DNA of 64,000 nucleotides from Niebla homalea (lineage: Eukaryota; Ascomycota; Lecanoromycetes; Lecanorales; Ramalinaceae). The stretch covers positions 508,501 through 572,500 of the forward strand of contig JAHGAU010000031.1 in the NCBI GenBank assembly GCA_019925105.1. The letters are read 5' to 3'. Of the stretch, positions 32,910-46,700 are shown piece by piece; within the stretch, counting starts at the first letter, position 1; each line of letters begins with the position of its first letter. Under the pieces are notes generated by a model, which saw only the letters and a program-made list of their open reading frames with translations, was not told where the DNA came from and did no database searches. The translations under genes and the position numbers were made by a program.

Positions 32910-34778
32910 CTAGTCATCACCGTCGCCCCAATCCCTCCTCTCGTTGCCCCTGGCACCCCCCGTATCCTTCCGGATGGGGATCTTGATCCCCTGTTTCGCA
33001 AAGGCCTTGCTCAGGTCTGTGCTGTCAATAACGCCGGGAAACTTCTTGGCCGAAAACACTTGGAATTCGTTGCTGAAGCTGGTGGCGAGGATCGGGGCAG
33101 TGCTCGTGTTTAGCTTGCCCGATTGTAGGGAGGGGCTGTTGGCAGCTTGCAGATTGGAGCCTGCAGCTGGGGTGATTGGAGTCGTTCCATTCGAACTCTG
33201 GCTTGAGGGTGATGCAGAGTGGGAGGCTGCCGTTGCGCTGACGCCGACGTCCACGAAGTTGAGCTTGAGTCTGCAGAAACGTAAGTATAGATCGTCCTCG
33301 CGGAAAGAATCGTGATGATATGGTGGGGGGAGACAATTGAGGTGTCTCTGAGAGACAAATCACGTCCCTGGCAAACGCTGGGTGATAGGATGTCAAAGAT
33401 CAATGTTCACTAACCTGAAAGATCCTTCGGTCCTCACACTCAGGTCTTGTAGGATGAACCAGACACCCACATCATTGTCAGGATAGGTCAACTTGAAAGC
33501 TCCCACGGCCAGATTGCCAATCAAATTCCTGGTGAACATTCCTCCTGGTTGAGATCTGGGATCGACGACAGGCATGGGGTTTGGGCCAAGGACCCCGCCT
33601 GCCATGAAAGGCATCATGTTCGGCTGCTGATAGTATCCATTCGCCGTGGCCGTCATTCCGCCTTGGAAATAGGTCGTTGTGCTGTTATGCATAGGCCCAC
33701 CACCAGGACGGATGAAAGATTCCAAGGCAAGACCGGCGGGTCGAGATGAGGTGGAGGCTGCTTTGGGAAGTGGATGGTGATGGCCCTGGTTCTGCAGCTG
33801 CTGTTGCTCATGCTGAATCCGCATAGCCTCTTCTCGTGAGGCCTGCTGAGCTTGAAGCATGCGTTGTTCGAGCATGTGTTGTTGGGGCATCGAGTATGGA
33901 GCGCCGGAATGATTCGGCTGGGCGGCTTCGTATCCAGGATAGAATTGGTGACCAAGGATAGGTGGTGCATTGGGTGCATTTACAAAGGCCAGAGGCGCTG
34001 GCTCTGGAGGATAGGATGTTGCTGTTGCAGCCGATATGGAGGGTGAAGTAGCAGAATGGCGTACGAGGTTAACTTCGCTCAAGCCATCAGCTGAACAAAG
34101 GTCGACAGTGAGCACGAAATAAGACGTGTCAATCTCACTGGAATTCCATGTCAGTCCCCCGATAACATGCTCTCCGAGTGAGAAGGGGCAATCAGGATTT
34201 ACTTGATATTCAGAGGCTGCCCAGTGGCCGCATCTAGGATCCTTAGCCGAATGCAAGGGGGAGGCGTGATTGGACGTCGATCCTAGAGAAGAAGAGTGAT
34301 CAGTCGGTTTCCAATTTGAAGACTGTCAGAATGTCGACGATCGAGCGTGTCATCTAGGAGATGTGACTATCTACCTTGTCCCCAAAGCCGCACATTCTCG
34401 CTCGCACCGGTTGCTGAAGGATATCGAGCCTTGGACAGGGTTAGCATTAATGCGGAATAGGGGTAGAGGATTGATATCATCTTACTGGTAGATCCTGCCA
34501 TTGCTGACGGTCCTGTACTCCTGAAGTCCACCGCTACCAGTTGGGCTACCTGTGGGGGGAGGGAGCTGACGAGTACCGGCTGCCATCTGAGGTTGAGTAT
34601 CCATGATTCGGTTCACCGACATCTGACTTTGCGGAGACTGATTGCTGGGTGGATGGGAAAGATGATGGTCGGAGGAGCGATTCATGGCCAAGGACATAAC
34701 GCGGTCAAGAGGGAAAGGGTAATTTTTCACTGGTCGCGGCCTTATCGATGCTTTTGATGTCTCGCTGGGCAACAACAA
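32910..34778 (-). CDS. velB: Velvet-family regulator VelB
   Basis: Five exons (34486-34778, 34375-34429, 34203-34282, 33415-34137, 32910-33270) give 503 residues. VelB is a velvet-domain transcription regulator that pairs with VeA and VosA, controlling sexual development, spore viability and secondary metabolism. The velvet domain begins with GRIYQLDILQQPVRARMCGF and DRRPITPPPCIRLRI, continues with EVNLVRHSATSPSIS, and resumes after a long insertion at PGGMFTRNLIGNLAVGAFKL. It then runs through VWFILQDLSVRTEGSFRLK and the terminal FQVFSAKKFPGVIDSTDLSK and QGIKIPIRKD. The insertion (about 150 residues, rich in Q, H, M and P) splits the domain as in other VelB proteins. The start could also be the ATG at 34697 or 34685; the longest frame is given. 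Length exceeds the Aspergillus protein by over 100 residues, mainly in the insertion and N-terminus. Confidence 0.93.
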
Positions 34779-36627
34779 TTGATATCCAAGGGGTTTTGGA
34801 GAGGGGTTTTAGTACAACACGATGGCCAGGTCTTCATCAAATGTGCGAGAGATCGATCAATTGTCTGATTTTACAAGCCAGCGTACTTTTCTGGACTTAG
34901 GGAAATCTCTAGACAAAGGAATGTACGAAATCTAGGGGCAGCTCAGGCGCCTGCCGATGATCATGGGTGAAGTGAAGGCGCTTCTACGTTGCCCTTGTCC
35001 GTTTTCTGGATTTCTGACCCGATCCTGTGATCCCAGAATGAAAGTAGACCTGGCCGTTCATGAACATGTTAGAGATGTAGTGGGCTGTTGAAGCGATTGG
35101 GACAATTGGAGTCCAAATGACTCGACGCGACAGCTCCAAGATGTAATCGATCTAGCTGCAGTGGCTGCGATATGCATAAGCGAGCATACAGGGGCTCCAA
35201 AATCGATGGGATGAACAGGGAGGATGAATTGGAAAAAGTATCAAAGAGTCAAACACATTCAACCTAGACAAAATGGAGAAGAAGATCTTGACCTTTCTTG
35301 CTGAGGTGCAGAATGGGTACCGTAGAGGGAAGACAAGAGTGGTGGGAGAGCATGCGCTTTATTCAGCAGATCCATTGGCTCAGCGCCTCTACCGTTCCAC
35401 CGGCGCACACGGGGGCCACTTGTGGGAGTCTAATGAGCCTAATTGTTTGCGACCTTTAGGCTTGCTACGCTCTATCCCCAGCCAAAGTTGACCCGACCAT
35501 ACTGCAGTCGGTCTAGCCTCGGGTCAGGCTTCAGCCTAATCCACGCCCCAAATCCCCCCGGGAATCCTCGTCAGAAGTATAATTGGATTCAATGTGGAGC
35601 GAACGAGGCACAGTTCAAGCTTTGAACTGATCTTGCTTTGGATTTTCGTGGAACTGGTGGGACTGGCGGAACCTTGGGGTGGTGCGGATGAAGAACGCAC
35701 GTCTTGAAAGGATCAGCAAGTTTCTGATTCATTCATTCGTTGGAGGAGTCTCCAGTAGAACTAGGGTTTAGGGTCTTCACACCGATCACAAAACTGTTGC
35801 CAAGACCTGGACCCAACAACCAATATGGCGGTCATAGTACTATGCAGCTTGTGGGCCGGTGGCTCCACCACGGAAAGTGGTTCCGATGCATGCAAGATGA
35901 TGAGATGAAGAAAGGCTTGATAGGATCATTGCAACGTGATGGGTCCGTGTGCCTGCGTCATCATTGTATCACTTATGCAAAGGTAGATATTGCTGGGTAA
36001 TTGCCGAGATGCCGATGAGTATTCGTACAGTATTCACCTGACATGTGACATGAGACCACAATAATGCATATCATCTGCCTCTTTCTTTCTTCTTGGAAAC
36101 TGTCTTGCTCTCTCCTTGTTCTTTCATTCATTCAAATGACTGGCTAAGCCGGGACATCTGATTTACTCATAATCTACGAATCGAAAGTCTGTGGGTATCT
36201 AGAGCATATCATTGCTCTTGTCTTGTTGCTCACTTCACGAGAGAGCACCTACTAACTCTCAGACCGGCTTATTCTTCGTTCGGGAAGACGCCTTTTCGAA
36301 ATTCATCCTCTGTACACGTCATTTTCGCGCCCGTCGCTCATAACCCCCTAAATGCTGTCTTCAACCCTACTAATGCATCATCTCCAGACGCCGGGCTTGA
36401 AAGCACGTGAGTGAAAAATAATAAGAGAAAAAAGAAACGGCTCTGAAGTCTTTCTCCGGATGCTCAGCACTGGCTAAATGACCAAACTAAGATTCAGTCA
36501 AAGCCGGTCATCTCAGCAGGATATTATCGAGGTCCACAGCTATTGAATGTTGGAGCTGGCCGGAAAGAAAGTCGGCAGACCCGTTGTTGTGTGCTAAAGA
36601 CAGTCACTTGTTGGATGACGGCTTCCT
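34779..36627. other. velB upstream region and 3' side of Rho-GEF gene
   Basis: About 1.85 kb. No frame carries a recognisable domain. The velB side is presumably a long developmental promoter; the other end holds the GEF 3' untranslated region. Confidence 0.55.
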
Positions 36628-39600
36628 CTACGAGGCCAATTTGACGAAATGTTTGTTCCAGATCCACCCCACCAGGTTGGTTGCATCATCTTGATTCTTT
36701 GCCAGCCAAAGCTCTCCTTTCTCACCCAGCACATCGAATATTTCCCCAGCCACATAGGTCAGGTATGGGTAGCCAGCTTCCTTTCGCGCCCGATCGATAT
36801 TAAACTCGTAAACACTCGCTGCCAAGAAAATAACCTTGAATTCTTGTCCTAGCCTGGCCCCTCCGTTGATAGGCGAGTCCGATGTCGGAGAATCAGACAT
36901 GGGGAGGGCAGACGAGAAGAAGCCCGAGTATCGATTGTTGCCCGACGGTGACGCAGAACGCCCAGGAGCGACGGGTGGGTAGCTGGAGCCAGGGGAAGGA
37001 CGATTGACCGCCGAGTCATCGCTCAACCGATTGACGCGCGAGCTATCCGTGCTCGGTCGCAGCGAGGGCGAGGGATCCGTGATCGTCCTCGCCGACGTGC
37101 TAGGTCGGCCCGGGGTCGTACTGACCGGAGTAGTATTGTTCGAGAAGGAACGCCAGCTACCGGGAACGTAGGGCGTCTGGGGCGTATTGCCAGAGACAGA
37201 CGAGCTGGCTCGCATGCGATTGCTTGTCTGTCTTTGTAGTGTGGCGCCAGGAGTAGGTGCATCAGTGAAGAAACTGCCACTCCCCCGTGCCCCACCAAAA
37301 TCGGGCTGTGGCAGCACTGGGGATTTGTCGCTGCTGACGGATAGAGTACGTCGGGTCGAGTCGAAAGAGGGCCCGGTCCTTGATGAAGCGATGCCATCTC
37401 CAACAAGCGTTGTTGAGGTGGTCGATGGAGAAGCGAACTGGACCAGGTTCGGAGTCTCATTGAGCAGCGAGCCATTGCACACTCCCAGAGATGCCACTTG
37501 AGCCTCGTAGAAGGCAAAGTCGCCAGTGAAGCCGCGAATGATCCGGAGCAGTTCATCCTGAAAATCGCCATCAGATGCTGCTGAGGGAATGTCGATAGCC
37601 TGCTTCAACTTGAGCTTCCACAATTTGAGCCATTTATATTGGATTTGGACGAAGTTGCTGAGGCAGCGGTGAATGAGTTTGCTCGTCAAGACAAATAGCT
37701 TAGGCAATTCGTCCTTCAGAGTCTCATTGACGGCCAGAAACTGCTCCCCTTGTTCGGTCGTCTTCTTATCAGGTCGATCACCACGATCGCTGATGGCTTT
37801 GAAGCGTGCATAGTCCGGAAGACGCTTATCCCGCTTCTGCATCAACTTCTGAGGGCCATCATGCAGTTTGACCAGGGTCGTCATTGGCTGTACGACATGT
37901 TTTCGAACGGATTCAACCTGGCAGTGATTTAGCATTACACTTCAGCCTCGCTCCAGACATGCACTTACATGCTCCACAAGGGCCATTGCCGACATGTCCC
38001 TCATAGACATCCTGAATTTGCGCCATTTGCTCTCTAGCTCAGGGTAGCTCGTCTGGCCGAGATCGATGTAGTTTTCAATGAAGATTGCGAAGTCGAGGAA
38101 TCTCTTCACGAAACGCTCAACGTCGGTTGTGTACATCTCCACGTCCCGCATGACGACTTGGAGTCGGACAAAATGCTCGCTGAATCGCTCAGCTACCGCA
38201 GCGTACTCCTTGTCATCGAACATGCTGGATGTGGTTAACTGTGGCCTCAGCTTCTTGGTTTGGCCAAACGCCTTAGCGAGGCCAGCGCGCATGTCGGAAT
38301 CCTTACGCCCTCTCTTGGTATTTTGCACTTGTTCGAAGATTTCCGCCTGCTTCTTCGCTTCATTAATGCGCAGCGAGACCCCTTTCATCTCCCTTGCCGC
38401 AACGTCTAGGGCAGTGTAATCGGGATGATTCTCCGGGGTCGCCTCCAACAACTGATCCAGCAGAAGGGGGTATTTCAAGATACGTTGCATAGGCTTGACA
38501 AGCAGAGAATCAAGGTCCCAAGCAGTAGTAAGATCATTCGCGTATTGCTTGCATTCCTTCAACCATATCTGCACCTTAGGGTTCGTTTGCAGCTGCGCTA
38601 GCTTCTGATTTGCGGCGTCGTGGTTCTTGAGATATTTCGAATAGATCTCCTCCATGGTCCTCATGTGATGGCCGAATGTCTCTCCAATAAAGGTCTTCCG
38701 GTCTTTGTCATCATCATTCAGCTCAATGCCATTGATGGAAGATTCATCCCCGGTAGTGCCGCTGTGGGATGTCGCATTGCTGATGCGATTACTCTTGTTC
38801 CATCTCTTTGTTTTCGGTAAGACATAGACTGGCTTCGCAGCCTGCTTGAGCGAATCGAGGAACGTGGATGAGAACGAGATGATGTGATCGGAGTTGCCAA
38901 AGAGCGTTTTGACATCGTCTGCCGAAGCGATGATGACACCACAAGTTCCCTTGTAAATATCATCAATCACTCGCATATCCGTACCAAATGAGTACTCGGT
39001 ATCTACAAGCTCCTTGATGATGTGCTTGCGTCTTGTGAGTCGTTTCTGGTCGGGAGATGGAGATTGATCCTTGGAGATGGATTCTGCTAGTATTGATTGG
39101 CCATCCTTGGTGACGGAAGAATCTTCGGATGACTTGGTAAATGCAGGTGGTCGTCCTGCCTCACGCCAGTCGTTCATCGGAGGCTTGGTGGACTTGTTCG
39201 ATTCCACTTGCCTATTGAACTCCCGAGGATCGGTGGAGACACGCCCCGGGGCCTGGACTGCAGTTGGTGCAGACAGGATAACGGGTGAGTCATTGTTCTG
39301 AGGAGGCTGGACATTGATGTCTATGCTCTGGCCAACGTTGACGGGAGGCAGGTGCAAACGAGGGTCGTCCTCTGGGTACACATCATTTCCGCCACGTTGC
39401 TCACGCGGGTTGAACGACCGCTGATACTTGATGACTGGTGAATCCTTCGCAGGGGGCGGTGGCCGCTCGTCAAGCGGCGAATCTGAAGCACGCTCATAGA
39501 AGCCACCAAGGGAGGGCGACATATCCATAAAGTCATCGGGGTGGGTCAAGCTGGCCCGGGCAGGTTTCAAATTGCCTTCGGCGTCCACATCATCTGGGGT

Positions 39601-42600
39601 CGCGGAAGAGGAAGACTGATTTCGGCTATGAACATGTGTGGGAAGAATCTTCTCATCCATATCATCCCGAACTTCTTTCTCGGAGACGGGTCCTGGCACT
39701 AAAAGAGAGCTGGTTCGCTTATTGATGTGCGCTTTCAGTGGTTCAGGCATAGCAGCCGGAGGTGTATTTCGTTCTTTCGCCAACTTTTGCAGGTACAGCT
39801 GCATCACTTTCCTGGGGTCGTATCCGCCCTGTCGGGCTAGATCAGGCGAGTGGGTGTATACTTGTTGCTGAAAGTCGTGCATGGTGTCCGCATTCACGAC
39901 AGAAGGATCGTGATAGTGCTCCAATACACGGTTAACAGTGCTGTACCCGTCACTTCCCATGGTCGTCCTATCCGTGTTTGCAGATCTGACCGAAGTTGGA
40001 GACCACGCCGGTACGTTATGCTCACTCGCTGCCGTCGAAAAGGAGAGATGGGCTGGGGCGTCGACATTCGACGGAGAATGTTCATCAATCCTTTCCAGGG
40101 GACTGTCCCGTTCGTCCTTCGACCGTGTCGAAGACGTCCATGAGCTCATACTCCAACGGCTGTCAGGAGTTTCGTTCGTAGAGGCGTCTTTGGGCTTCTC
40201 CTCGAACTGCGAAGTGAATGACGCCTTTTCTAGAATGGGCGTCGCTCCAAGCATGATCTGAATTGACTCTCTCTCGTCTCCAGACTCTCTCTCTTCGGAT
40301 ATATCGCGTCTCGGAGGTCTTACCGGGCTGGGAGTTCTGGAATCTCTCATAGCCATTATATTTGACAGCAGAGTATGCTGACTAATTGAGTGAGGGCGTG
40401 AACTGTCCCGGGATTCGTCGGGTGAGTCGTCCTGAGGCTCATCGTCGAAGAAGGTGTCGACTGAACCGGAAGTCCCAGCTGTGATGGCCGAGCCAGGATC
40501 AATATCCGAGTTTGGTGTTGAGCCCGTATGTTTCAAGTGGCTCGAATGTGACGAGACCCTGGAGTCATACGTACCAAGCGTAGGGGAATCCTCCAGACTA
40601 AGGTCCAGCACAGATCGCTCGGAGAGTTGAGCTGTGTTGATGGTCAAATCAGCCTCCGCTCTCTTGCTGTCTTCAGAGGGTGCTGTCAAGTGATTGTCAT
40701 CTTGGTTGCTCTCCGAAGAGGACCCTGGATGCGAATCCGCCGTTTCTGCTCGTCTACCGCCATCACCCTCCCCTTCCACCGTCAGCCCGATTGGGTGGGT
40801 CTCTTGTGCCATTGATGCCCTTCGAATCTCACGCTCTTCTTCCTCCTTCACAGTCTTGGTGAAGGCCTGTTGAATTTTTTGTCGCCTAGCTGCGAAGTCC
40901 ACCGCACCCAGCTCTGGCAGTTTTCTAGTTCTGCCTTCTCTTACCCGTGGGCTGCCGTTCTCAGCAGCAAGATTACCAGCTTCTCGGGCTCGAGAGGCTG
41001 CTGTGGATGCACTAGACACAGGCTGGCGAGGTCTTGAGCTTCGCAAGGGGGGGGACTTTTTGGGCATTGGTGCTGAGATATATGCAGCCAACCGAGGCGA
41101 GGTGGCTGGCAGGCTATTGGCAGTCTGGTACCTTGGCGACTTCTGAGGGGTATTTGAACTCGAATATCGGGGAGATGTCCTGGTGTTTGAGAGTGGTTTT
41201 GGAGGTGGAGCGCGGGTCCGAGGCAGTGCATTAAATTGATGGCCGTCTTGGATGGAATTTTTCCGCGTCGATGGAGCTGAATTGCCCGAGTCAGAGGTGG
41301 CACTTAGTCGACGAGTACTTATCGGTATTCGCGATCGAGAAGTCCGTCTGGATGTGTTGGCGGAAGCGTTGGTTGATGTTGGGGAGGAAGGCGGCGAGAG
41401 ATTACTCTTGTAGCCTTGTGAGTTCGAAAAGGGCGGAGGTATTCCTTCAAAGTCGCTTCGGGTTCGCCGGTGAAGGTTTGCTGGCGGGTCGGGTATCTCC
41501 CCTCTGGCCTTGATCTGATCCAATGGCGGTGCAACTCCGTGATACCAGGAATTCGGAGACGGCGGCGAATGATCACGATAGCGCGCATACTCCTGGTCTG
41601 GGAACATTGGGTTCGGACTATGCATGCTCCCCTCTGATCCTCTTCGTCTCTTTGGCGCTTGGATGCCGTAGCCGGCACTGAAGTGAGATGGACCGGCTGT
41701 AAGGACTTCGCCAAATAGAGGTGGACGAGCAAGGTGGTGCATATTCTCGGGGGCCAAATCCACCATCGACTGTGAGGCGTGAGTCTTGGCACAGGCTGCT
41801 TCTGTCGGCGCTGTCTTGTTATTTTTCGACCTTGGGCTTGTAGCAACATTGTCGTCGCCGCGACCTCGGCGAGTCCGCTGATAGCGGGAATTCTGGGGTA
41901 GCTGAGGATCACTTGAAGATGGGCCAGCGGTATGGCCTCCACTTGGCGCCCTGGACTGAGATGCAGTACGCGCACTGGCAGATGTGCCACGACCTGAATT
42001 GGAGCTAGCTGACGGTGATCTTGATGTTGTTTTGCGAGGAAGGGGCGGAATTTCGTCAGGAGTCTGGTTGAACTTGTTGACCAATTCCTTGAGGGAGGTC
42101 TGCCGATTGCGAGCGGTGTTGGAGAGCGCGGGGCTAGATTTGGTGACATTCAAAGAGGACCTATCCGGATGCATGGATGGATTCTGGGAGGGAGTGGCGC
42201 GTGGAAGTCTGGACACTATTCTGTGACCATTCTCGTTCCGAGCGCGAGGGCTGGTTGGTCGACCGGAGCCAACGATAGATACCCTGGTACCATTTCCAAC
42301 GGAAGCCTGTGCCATTCCCTGTATCATGTTGATCTTTCCATCCTGCTCCAGCTGCGAGGTGTAGATGTCATGGGGGTCGGAGCTGTTCTTACCAGAACTT
42401 GCATGGGGGCGGGGTGAAGCAGGCTTCGTGGGGTTGGAGGGACGTCGGGTGGTTGGCGGAGTGTAGGAATAATTGGGCAAGGGAGGGATCTCGTCGCTGA
42501 ATCGAGTGTGATTGATCAGATGAGTACCAGAAGGGTCATAGATGGGTGTTGGAGGAGGTTGATCGTGAGCATTGAAAGCTAAAGGGCCGTTGTCCGCATC

Positions 42601-42612
42601 CAGCGAAGGCAT
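36628..42612 (-). CDS. Rho-family guanine nucleotide exchange factor with DH, BAR and SH3 domains
   Basis: Two exons (37969-42612 and 36628-37917; intron 37918-37968) encode 1977 residues. The first 1190 residues are disordered, rich in serine and proline. The Dbl-homology domain starts near residue 1195 (KRLTRRKHIIKELVDTEYSF) and includes the catalytic-helix stretch LLVKPMQRILKYPLLLDQLL. A BAR-like coiled region follows (about 1440-1700; KYAAVAERF-type helices, YPELESKWRKFRMSMRDM), crossing the intron into exon 2. The C-terminus has an SH3 domain (about 1900-1972; AASVYEFN, GEIFDVLGEKGELWLA, GWIWNKHFV). This DH-BAR-SH3 order resembles animal Tuba, and DH-BAR resembles fission yeast Gef1, both Cdc42 activators. 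The role is therefore probably membrane-linked polarity or septation; the GTPase target is inferred. It diverges from TERT. Confidence 0.9.
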
Positions 42613-43795
42613 GCTGAATTTGAAGCGGTAGGCATCAAGCGCAATGCATGGCGGTCAGATGATATAGACATTCGTCAGCCACATGAAGGTCGCAGGTCGG
42701 TTGAGCAGGATCTGGATGTAAGGCGTGAAGGATGGGACTGTCAGAACCGATGGCCCAGATTGAGGCTTGAGGAGAGGGGAGGGGGGTTGAAAGTGTCGCA
42801 CGATTTGACGGGGACTCGTTTGCGATGCTGAAGGCGTGGCTTGTCTAGGAATAAAACGAGGGATAATAGGGATATGAATGAGGTATTCCGTAGTCGTGTA
42901 CCCAGTACGGAGGTATACACCTGAATGGCTGGCAGTCTGGCACGCAATCAGGTATCGCTGCTTGAGGACTGAGGTACTAATCCGTATTCCGTGTACTGTG
43001 TTGGCAAATGGGGGACCTTGCTTTTGGCTGGACCGACCCACCAATCAACATCCAGCAAATCTTGGCACACCCGCCACAATCTGTCATCAATTTTATGCCT
43101 TATGTTTTTTTATGTTCCCAAGGCTAAATTAAATTATTGCACAGACTCTTCTGATCCGTTTTCGCAGGAGATTTGTCAATAAGATGCAGGGTTCTCGGAC
43201 CGACCCCCAATCGTCGTGAAAGTCACATCAGTCATCAGGTGATCAGGGTCTTGCACAGGCTCATCCATCTGCTGCAATCAAACGGCCTACTTTGTTGGCA
43301 CCGCTCGGCTACAAGCTTCATTCTACTGGCTATGCCTATCCAAACCGTGTCTTCAATTTCCCTTGTTGATGGTCCAAACTGCGGGAAAGCGTCACACCTT
43401 TTAGTGCTACCTCCAATGTGTCGAGCACTCGTGCTGGAACTACCAAGAGAAAGGAGATAAGCTGTTCGTGGCGTGACTGGCGTCTGACCCTAAAAATACC
43501 AATGAAGTGCCGCTAGTCTTTCGCGACAAAACGCGTCCCTGAATATAGTAACGTGTGCGACCGCATTGGTCTGGCGGTAGGTACCTGAGTCCATCCAATG
43601 GATATTGGCTCCTTTAATAGGGTTTGCTCTCATGCCGATTGGCCATAGGATGTGGACTCATATGTTCCTGTCAAAAGTAATTTGAACTCGAGCTTTATTG
43701 GCCACTCTAGCACAAGCCTTATTGTTAACCTCAATCGATAAACTGAAGAGCGCTCACGTCAGCTTCACGTTCAAGACAAGCTGAGAGTGTAGAGA
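42613..43795. other. Divergent promoter between Rho-GEF and TERT genes
   Basis: About 1.18 kb separating the two start codons. Minus-strand frames at 42655-43044 lack domains and probably reflect the GEF leader. No microsatellite or clear TATA box was noticed near the TERT start. Confidence 0.6.
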
Positions 43796-46700
43796 ATGAC
43801 GAGAAAACGAAAGCGGACTGGAGCTTCCCTTACAAGCAGCAGTAAAAGAGTCAAGGTGGGGCAAGAAGGCATCTCATCTCAAGTATCAATAAGTCATCCT
43901 ACCTTGGCATTGTATTATCCTCGCATCCAAACCTTGCGATATTTCCTCATCTCAAGATTGCCCAAAGCCGCCAGAACTCGGAAGCGTAAGATTGCTTACC
44001 TAAGTCGACTACCTCCAAGCTCCTCATCCACCAACAATGGACCAGTTGCTTCAGATACCAGCTTCCACATCGGATCTGTTGCAGATGACGGCAATCGTGA
44101 TGCTGATGCTGGTGTGTCCTATCTACTCGACAACGTGCTTGTCTGCGCCGCTGTCGATGCATTGCCGATATCGCATCAAAGCAGCCGTGCCCAAGATTTC
44201 GAACTCTTCTCTCAACAGGTGACATTAACTGCGGGCGAAAGCTGCACACCCAAGGGCTCATGCCAATCCGATCTCGTTGACTTTGCTATTTGGATGCTCT
44301 TCAATCGCTTGCACCGCAATGCGAATCGGCCGCCGCATCTGCTCTGCCATGGTTATCAAAGGGCTCAAGCTCCAAGATCCACCAACGAGCATCACGGAGC
44401 CCTGGCCGGCATACCGGGCATCATCGCCCGTTACCCCAATAACAACGTCAACACCTTGAAGAATGGCGCTTGGTCGACAGTTCTCGCTCTGCTTGGCCAG
44501 GAAGGCGATAGAATCATGCTCGATATCTTCCTCCACTGTGGTCTCTATGCGCTCTGCTCAGGCGGTAACGGTAATTGCTATCAGCTTTCCGGTAAGACAT
44601 CCTGGAGCAAGGCCGCCGCAAAGGTGCTGACCACTTCAGGCATTGCCCTTTCTGAGATGGCTGCTTTGGAGCCTATGTCTCGTCCTATGCAAGGAGCCGA
44701 GCTTACCCTCAACAGGAAATCATCAGATCGTTCTATCAATGCGAGCACTGACATCCACAATCTTCCTGGATCTATTCATTTCGTCCGCAGTAGGATGCTA
44801 TATGCTCGTCCAGCGTTGAATGCGAAAGCAGAGGTGACGTTTGGTTTACGACACATTCGTAAGCTCCCCAAATGACCCGATGGATTTGTTCTGATGCTGC
44901 GAAGATGCCCTGAATCGCTACCCCGATTCTGCTAGTATGGTTCAGACCGTTCGTGTGTTGAAGTATATCTTCCCCCGTCAATTCAAGTTGCACAACGTAT
45001 TCACCTCAAAGGTCGACCCCAGAGAAACTATTCAGCCATTCAAGGACTACACCCTGAGAGAACAGGAGATTGCGAGTTCCGAAGCCATGCTCAAAGGACG
45101 ATCGCCTGCACTCCAGAATGTAGAGTTACGTGTGCCCAGGAGATTGAGAGGGACCTGCATAAGGCTGGTCCAAGAGCTGCAACGGCGCAATCTTCACTGT
45201 GCTTACTACGAATTACTGAAGCGTTATTGCCCAACCTTTCTCGATGGTGGAGAAGCCGGCAAAGGTTCTCGGTATCAGGCACGTGGCCAGGCCAAAGGCA
45301 TTATGGGAGAACACCGCTCAAAGGGAAGACAAAATTTATCCAGAGAAGCAGGATCACAAGATGTCAAGAACTCCAAACCCACAAGTCTAGCCCAGCCTGG
45401 TCGAACACCCTCAGCAATTGAACCAGGTGTGTCTTCGATTGAGCTTGCTACCTCTCATGCCCAGGTCTCAGCCTTCTGCCGAGCATGTCTAGCAAACACT
45501 GTCCCGGACGCATTTTGGGGCGAGGGTGACGGGGGACAGTCCAACAAGGCGAATGTCATGCACAGTGTCGATCGGTTCATCAAACTCGGCAGATATGAAA
45601 TTTTGAGTTTGCACAAAGCATCTCAAGGCATTCAAGTTCGTACATCTTACAGGATCCAGGCTGCAATCGCTGATTATGTCAGATGCACTGCATATCATGG
45701 CCAGCACGGCCTGGTGTATCACCATCGCCAATATCCAAATCGGACGCAACAAAGCGAAATGAGCTATTTCTCGAATTGCTCTACTACGTGTTTGATTCCT
45801 TGCTCATACCACTGATCAGGTCCAATTTCCATGTGACAGAGTCAAATGTACACCAAAATCGGCTCCTCTACTTTCGTCATGATGTGTGGAGAGCTCTGAC
45901 TGAGCCCGCGCTGACCGAGATTAAAGGCTCCATGTTCGAGGAGCTGCCGCTGACGCAGGCCAGAAAGGTGCTTGACGCCCGAAAGTTGGGATTCAGTCAG
46001 ATCCGTTTGGTACCCAAAGCGTCCGGTTTCAGACCAATAGCCAACTTACGGCGCCGGGCAACGAAGCTGCAGCATGGGAGGGTCGCATTGGGCAGAAGTA
46101 TCAACTCGATCATGATGCCGGTGCTTGATATCTTTGACCTTGAGAGAAGACGTGCGCCAAGCTTGGTGGGAAACGCTCTTTTCTCTGTTGGAGATATGTA
46201 CCCTAAGCTGAAAGCCTTCCAAAGAAGACTGCAAGAGAGTTGTGGGAGGGAAAAGCGTCTCTACTTCGTCAAGGCGGATGCCAAGTCCTGTTTCGACACG
46301 ATACCCCAAGTCAGGGTGATGCAATTGATGGCAAGCATTGCTTCGGAGGATGTTTATCGAATATCACGACATTCGGAGATCAAAAGAGTCCGATCAGGCC
46401 ACTACCGCCTCCACGAGAAGCCAAGCACCTCGAAACCAGCCCGCAAATTCATATCCAAAGCGAGGAGCGCTACCGACTTCATAGAGTTTGGGGAATGGCT
46501 CGTGCAAGAGCGGATAGTGGACCACAAAGATGTTGTCTTCGTTGACGGTGTGGTGCAGCAAGCCCAGCAGAAAGAGACAATACTTGATCTGTTGGGAGAA
46601 CACGTGCAGAACAACATGGTCAAGATTGGCAAGAAATTCTTCCGGCAAAAGGCGGGCATCCCTCAAGGATCGGTGCTTTCAAGCTTGCTATGTAATCTGT

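Noticed and set aside
41319..42149. 276-codon minus-strand frame overlapping the Rho-GEF N-terminus
   Set aside because: A shifted-frame shadow of the low-complexity Ser/Pro-rich region; the GEF frame is continuous through it.
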